In this document: in pieces, positions 59,030-64,000 of the stretch | Layout: every line of letters starts with the position of its first letter | Position numbering within the stretch: position 1 is the first letter of the stretch | Origin: Sanghuangporus weigelae | Lineage: Eukaryota; Basidiomycota; Agaricomycetes; Hymenochaetales; Hymenochaetaceae | Assembly: GCA_033182465.1 (NCBI GenBank) | Contig: CP137320.1 | Span: 1,426,001-1,490,000 of the forward strand | Length of the DNA: 64,000 nt | Direction of reading: 5' to 3' | The notes under the pieces: generated by a model | The model's input: only the letters and a program-made list of their open reading frames with translations | The model's database searches: none | What the model was told of the DNA's origin: nothing | Program-made: the position numbers and the translations under genes

Positions 59030-61737
59030 CTACACGTGCCAATCAAGAATATCCGCCCATTTCCCAGGAAGCAGTTGGGATATTTGTTCAACATCCTTGT
59101 CTCCCCTTCCAGACAAACACTGAAAATCATTACGTAAGCCCATGCAGGTCTGAAGGGGCAAAGCAATACTCACAATTACAATATCGTTGTCTTTAGGCAA
59201 AGTCTTTGCCAACTGAATGCCAGCCCAGACGGCATGAGACGACTCGAGCGCTGGTTTTTTTAATTAAGTGAACCCATAACGTTTGTTTCATAATGCATGC
59301 AACTTGCCAGGAATGATACCTTCAAGCTGCGTAATCAGCCGGAAGCCCCGAAGGGCCTCCTCGTCAGTAGCAACGATATACTCAGCACGACCGGAATCCT
59401 TGAGCCACGCATGCTCCGGACCAACAGCAGGATAGTCAAGACCCGCGCTGATTGAGTGTGTTTCTGTAATCTGACCTTCCTTCGTTTGAAGGACGTAAGT
59501 TCGAACACCATGCAAGACACCAGGTACGCCCTTTGCTAATGTGGCGCTGTGACGGTCCCCGTCGATACCTTATGCAGCGATTCAACAGAGGAAAAAACTG
59601 AATAACGGCCTGGTGGACATACCTTCCCCCCCTGCTTCAACACCAATTAGGCGGACATTCTTATCCTGGATGAAATCGTAGAATGATCCTATAGCATTGC
59701 TACCTCCTCCAACGCATGCTACAACCGCATCGGGAAGCTTTCCTCGAGCTTCCTTCAGTTGCTCTTTGATCTCCGCCCCGATGACGCGCTGGAAATCACG
59801 GACGAGAGTTGGAAATGGGTGCGGGCCTATCGCAGAGCCAACGAGGTAATGAGTTGTAGAGAGGTTCGTGACCCAGTCCCGGAGCGCTTCATTCACCGCA
59901 TCTTTCAAAGTGCAAGAGCCTGAATTGACCGGTATAACCTCCAGCACGATAAGTAAGTGTTTGAAATGTAGGTTTAGCTATAATATAGCTCACAGTTGCG
60001 CCAAGCATTCGCATACGGAAAACGTTTAAGGCTTGTCGTCGTACATCTTCGGATCCCATGAAGACCACACACTCCATGCCAAAGCGAGCGCAGACGGTTG
60101 CGGTTGCCACGCCGTGCTGTCCAGCACCGGTCTCCGCAATAATGCGCTTTTTTCCTAAGCGTTTTGCGAGTAAGATCTAAAAGCCAGGTCAGTGAATTTG
60201 TTATGCATTTAGAGAGTCGCGAACCTGGCCAATGGCGTTGTTAATCTTGTGAGAACCGGTATGGTTTCTGATTAATATGTCAAGAGGTTTCACATTAAAC
60301 ACTAAGAGATCATGCGTACAGGTCTTCTCGTTTAAGCCATATTTTCGCACCCCCGGCATATTCGGTAAGTCTATCGGAATAGTATAGTGTTGATGGACGA
60401 TTCATGTACCCGTACAGGCTCTTGAACTCCGCCCAGAATTCTGGATCCGCCATCGCTAACTTGTGAGCGGCTTCAAGTTCAACAAGGCAATCCACTAATG
60501 CTTCTGGCACGTATTGGCCTCCGAATTCTCCAAAGCGGGCGGGAAGGACGACTGGTTCTGATACACTATTGCTAACTGCCGGTCCGTCCTGAGCTTCGTT
60601 GACGATGAGCTGCGTGACGTGTCCGACGACGTGCCCATTGGATTGTAAGGGCCTGCCGTTTTGACTAGTTCGAGTGATCTCTGCGCAGTACTCTCTTACT
60701 GCATCTGCCACTTTGCCGGATTGGGCACCTTTGATGACGGAAACAACGCGGCTTCCGATCACAATACCATCTGCTCCCGCGTTCGCAACAGTTTCAAAGT
60801 GCTGGCGGGTTGCGACCCCAAACCCGACAGCAAGGGGAACGGTCGCATATTTACGCACTCGAGCAAGAATATTAGGCAGCTCAACATTCATGGCAACCTC
60901 TGCCGATGAACCAGTCGTGCCCATCTTGATTAAGATGACGTGAGCAAATCGGCATCTTGTAAGCCAGACAAGACGCTCACTTTAGAGACGACATAAATAA
61001 ATGAGTCCGCGATCGAAGAAAGCAGCTTGATGCGGGGCAGTGTTGTGGATGGTGCAATCAAAGGAACATACGATAGGCTGCGATAAATAGAGTTAATTCT
61101 AGCGTACTTTACAGTACTGATAGGCATACCTCGCGTTTGCACACTTCCGCCTAAACTCAACAGCTTCCTCGGGAGGAAGATCGACCATAATGAAACCATT
61201 AGCACCAACTGATTTTGCATCTTCTATGGCTCTCTCTTCACCATAGGCTATCATAGGATTATAGTAACCTAAAGGCAAGATGAGAAATGGTTTCTATACA
61301 GTCCGACGTCTTGAACAAACCCATAAGTAAAATGGGAGCTTTGAGTTCCTTTTGCCGCGCTTCTTGCACATACTTCAAGCAATCAGCGTAGTCCACATTG
61401 TTCTTCAAGGCGACCTTACATGAGAAAGTATTGAGCGCGCATGTAGCTGACTCGCTGAGCAAACTGGCTTACTGTGTTGGTCTCCTGGATGGTAGGCCCG
61501 TCCGCAATAGGATCCGAGAATGGAACTCCAAGTTCAATTATATCTGCACCGCCCTCTTCCATCGCAAGCAAAATTGGCACAGTAGTGTCCTTGGTCGGGT
61601 AGCCAGCAGTAACGAAAGTAACGAGAGCTGGACGGCCCTGCAGAGGTGTCAGAACGGATGCAGCTAAATACTGTACGCAAATTGGGACGTACCTCTGCTT
61701 TCCTTCTCTCGAATACATTTCTGAGAGCATCCGCCAT
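59030..61737 (-). CDS. TRP5: Bifunctional tryptophan synthase (alpha-beta fusion)
   Basis: This enzyme catalyses the last two steps of tryptophan synthesis: indole-glycerol phosphate to indole, then indole plus serine to tryptophan. The alpha domain starts [15 protein letters not shown], then [20 protein letters not shown] and the catalytic block [35 protein letters not shown] and [17 protein letters not shown] follow. A linker of about 60 residues joins the beta domain: [40 protein letters not shown] (PLP-lysine in HTGSHK), [59 protein letters not shown], ending [15 protein letters not shown] at 59030. Around nine introns. The fusion order alpha-beta is the standard fungal one. Complete. Confidence 0.95.
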
Positions 61738-61960
61738 GGTGGTAAAGGTATGAGGGATGGGTACGTGTTTACTGAGGTGTTATACCGGACGGCACCAATT
61801 TTATGCGCTGTGGATAATGATCGACGCCGATGATTACCATGCCCGTCTGAGATGACTCGGCAACTCCGACGCCGACGAATGAATGACCGATTGATTTTCT
61901 GATTTTATCCTTCAAGATCGCAACACAGTGAAAGAGGATACACATTCTCAAGATACGGCT
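61738..61960. promoter_or_regulatory. Divergent TRP5 / asparaginase promoter with Gcn4-like site
   Basis: These 223 bp separate the two divergent start codons. TGACTC, the Gcn4/Cpc1 core, lies at 61853-61858, 115 bp before the TRP5 ATG and about 100 bp before the asparaginase ATG. No TATA element seen. Confidence 0.45.
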
Positions 61961-64000
61961 ATGGACACGTATCGCCCTTCTGATGAAGCTCGCGTCCTTG
62001 TAATTCCCGTTTATGTCGATGTTTCATCTGTATTCCTCACAATTGTTTGCTTTCCTACTTCAGGTAATTTATACGGGCGGGACTATCGGCATGTTAGTTG
62101 GCCCACACGTATGTTCAAACAATCAATTTCGCGAAAAATATTTGTCTTCAAGATAGAAGCTTAGGGTTATAGGAATGAACCTCATTTTCTTACAGAAACC
62201 CTCCGGTATATTTCTATACTGTTTATATAAGAAAAGCATCTTACTGAAGTGCCGGTCCAGCTGCCAATCCCGCTTCCATGATCCACTAGAAGACTCCTTA
62301 TTCTCTCACTCTGGAACCATTGATGGTTTCAGAAAGTGGTCCACTAGTGGTAGATCAAGTCCTGTGTCAGAGGCACGCTTTCCGGCATTGAAAGAAACGC
62401 CTACACTAACCGTCAAATCAACAAGACCGATACCTCCTTCTCTACTGACTGATCCGGCAAAATCGCACCTATCTCAGGCATCGTCGTGCAGAAAGATTGA
62501 TGAGGATGTATACGAATGCACGCTACCGAGTCTAATCACACCACGGACGTCCGTTCACTCCGGAAACAGCAAGAGAATCCGATACGCTATCCTAGAGGTA
62601 AATATCATCGGACCATAGATTCCTTGTGCTCAGTAACGCTGTAGTGGGATCCACTCTTGGATAGCAGTAATGTCGGCACGGAAGGTATCTGCAAAGAAGG
62701 AACAATGAAGACTCATTTGAGGCTAATATATATTTCCCATTCAGATTGGATGCGCATCGCAACTGAGATTGAGCTCAATTATGCTGCATTTGATGCCTTC
62801 GTTATTTTACATGGCACCGATACTATGGCGTATACCTCAAGTGCCCTTAGCTTCATGCTTGAGGATCTTGGGAAAACGGTGGTGAGTTACGTTCGGTCAC
62901 TTTCTCGGACACAGATGTCATGAGCTAGTGTCCAGATTTTGACCGGAGCACAAATCCCGTTATCTCAGCTGCGGAATGATGCAGTGGACAATTTGCTCGG
63001 TGCGCTGTCTATCGCCGGCCAATACATCATACCAGGTTCTCCACAATCACAATTGCGGACACAGCACGCGCTCATAAATGATGAATAGAGTGCTGTCTAT
63101 TCTTCAACCAATGTCTATATCGCGGCAATCGTGTCTCAAAAGTATCGTCTTATGATTTTGATGCATTCGATAGCCCCAACTTTCCTCCTCTGGTGAATGG
63201 TAAGCTCCGCCATGTTCGAGGGGATCTACAGCCGAGGGCTTACTCTTCTTTTTCACTGTCAAGTCGGGATTGACATAGTGGTTAACTGGAATAATGTCAT
63301 CAGGCAAACAAGCCTCCGGCGATTCAGGGCGCACAAGGGTATGCTTCCCGGCTATAGTTCGAATCTCGGGGACTCACCTCACACGTAGATATGAGTTCGC
63401 GTGTTGGTATGGATGCACGTCAATTACCAATCGAATCTTCAAATTAATACCTTTCATCGATACAATAATCAAGCGACGCTTCGTCTATTCCCTGGCATCT
63501 CAGCTGATACTGTTCGAGCATTCCTCACACCACCAATCCAAGGTGTTGTCCTCGAGACATTCGGCGCAGGTAATGCACCGCAGAGGCGTGATCTGATGGA
63601 GGCTCTGCGAGAGGCATCGGACCGCTGTGTCGTAGTTGCCATCACTCAATGCTCTAAGGGAACCGTTTCTGACGCGTATGAGACGGGTAGAGCTCTTCTG
63701 GATATTGGAATAGTGCCGGGAGGCGACATGACACCGGAGGTCCGTAGTTCTCGGATGATCGAATCGTAAAGCCCCGTCGTACTAACTCGACCATTTGATT
63801 TGCGGATGCAGTGCGCACTAACGAAACTCGGGTATCTTCTCTCAAAGCCGCAACTATCAATCCAGAAAGTCCGCGAACTGGTCCGTCTGCCCTTGCGTGG
63901 CGAGTTGACCGCGCCAAGCGGCCAGTCAACGAAACCGTCAATGGCGCAACACCTGGACAGTTTACAAGATTGCCTTACCCAGATGATGCGGCTTTCAAAC
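61961..64000 (+). CDS. L-asparaginase (type I), 3' end outside window
   Basis: This enzyme should hydrolyse asparagine to aspartate and ammonia. The start [13 protein letters not shown] joins [14 protein letters not shown] over an intron, giving the first catalytic threonine (TGGTIG). A poorly conserved Ser-rich insert (about 62260-62570, [18 protein letters not shown]...) follows. Then [40 protein letters not shown] with the second catalytic Thr-Asp (HGTDT), [76 protein letters not shown] and [16 protein letters not shown]. The frame runs to the right edge, where related basidiomycete proteins continue into ankyrin repeats. The splice between RFRAHKG and ATLRLFPG (about 63340-63480) could not be settled. 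Divergent from TRP5. Confidence 0.88.

Noticed and set aside
46962-61961. ADE4-SAM2-TRP5-asparaginase as a metabolic gene cluster
   Set aside because: The genes belong to separate primary pathways, are interrupted by YMR1 and DNA2, and no dedicated regulator or transporter is present.

Overview
The window looks like a gene-dense fungal nuclear contig, most likely from an Agaricomycete (mushroom-type basidiomycete). Genes are split by many short GT-AG introns, mostly 50-70 nt. Intergenic gaps are small, and neighbours are often divergent or convergent. The protein families (Rco1-type PHD protein, WOPR regulator, Zn2Cys6 regulator, bifunctional tryptophan synthase, Elongin A, MCM-binding protein) fit this group. 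I see no CRISPR, no intact transposon, no rRNA and no convincing tRNA.

Layout: COG4 (partial, +), VPS2/ESCRT-III (-), class V myosin (+), Rco1-like double-PHD protein (+), SAC/hSac2 phosphoinositide phosphatase (-), PET100 (+), L-serine dehydratase (-), a decayed GH31 alpha-xylosidase pseudogene (+), Zn2Cys6 transcription factor (-), MCMBP (+), phosphoglucomutase/phosphoribomutase (-), eEF1B-beta (+) with a U18/snR18 C/D snoRNA in intron 1, GID7/WDR26 (+), Elongin A (-), WOPR (Gti1/Pac2) regulator (+), CCDC12/Cwf18 (-), GUF1 (+), eIF2B-beta/GCD7 (-), ADE4 (+), myotubularin YMR1 (+), S-adenosylmethionine synthetase (+), DNA2 (-), TRP5 (-), and a type I L-asparaginase running off the right edge (+).

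There is no obvious metabolic gene cluster. The genes are mostly housekeeping and fall into themes: membrane traffic and phosphoinositides (COG4, VPS2, myosin V, SAC2-like, YMR1), translation (EFB1, GUF1, GCD7), DNA replication (MCMBP, DNA2), amino-acid, nucleotide and one-carbon metabolism (serine dehydratase, ADE4, SAM synthetase, TRP5, asparaginase), and chromatin or transcription (Rco1-like, Elongin A, WOPR, Zn2Cys6).

Most worth a second look: the intronic U18 snoRNA in EFB1, which keeps the host gene known from budding yeast; a stretch of about 1 kb with no ATG upstream of GID7 that carries a spliced, in-frame, NLS-like extension lacking any AUG; the multiply broken alpha-xylosidase beside an apparently intact regulator; ACGCGT boxes in the core promoters of both replication genes; and a possible 23-nt intron or frameshift in the serine dehydratase gene.
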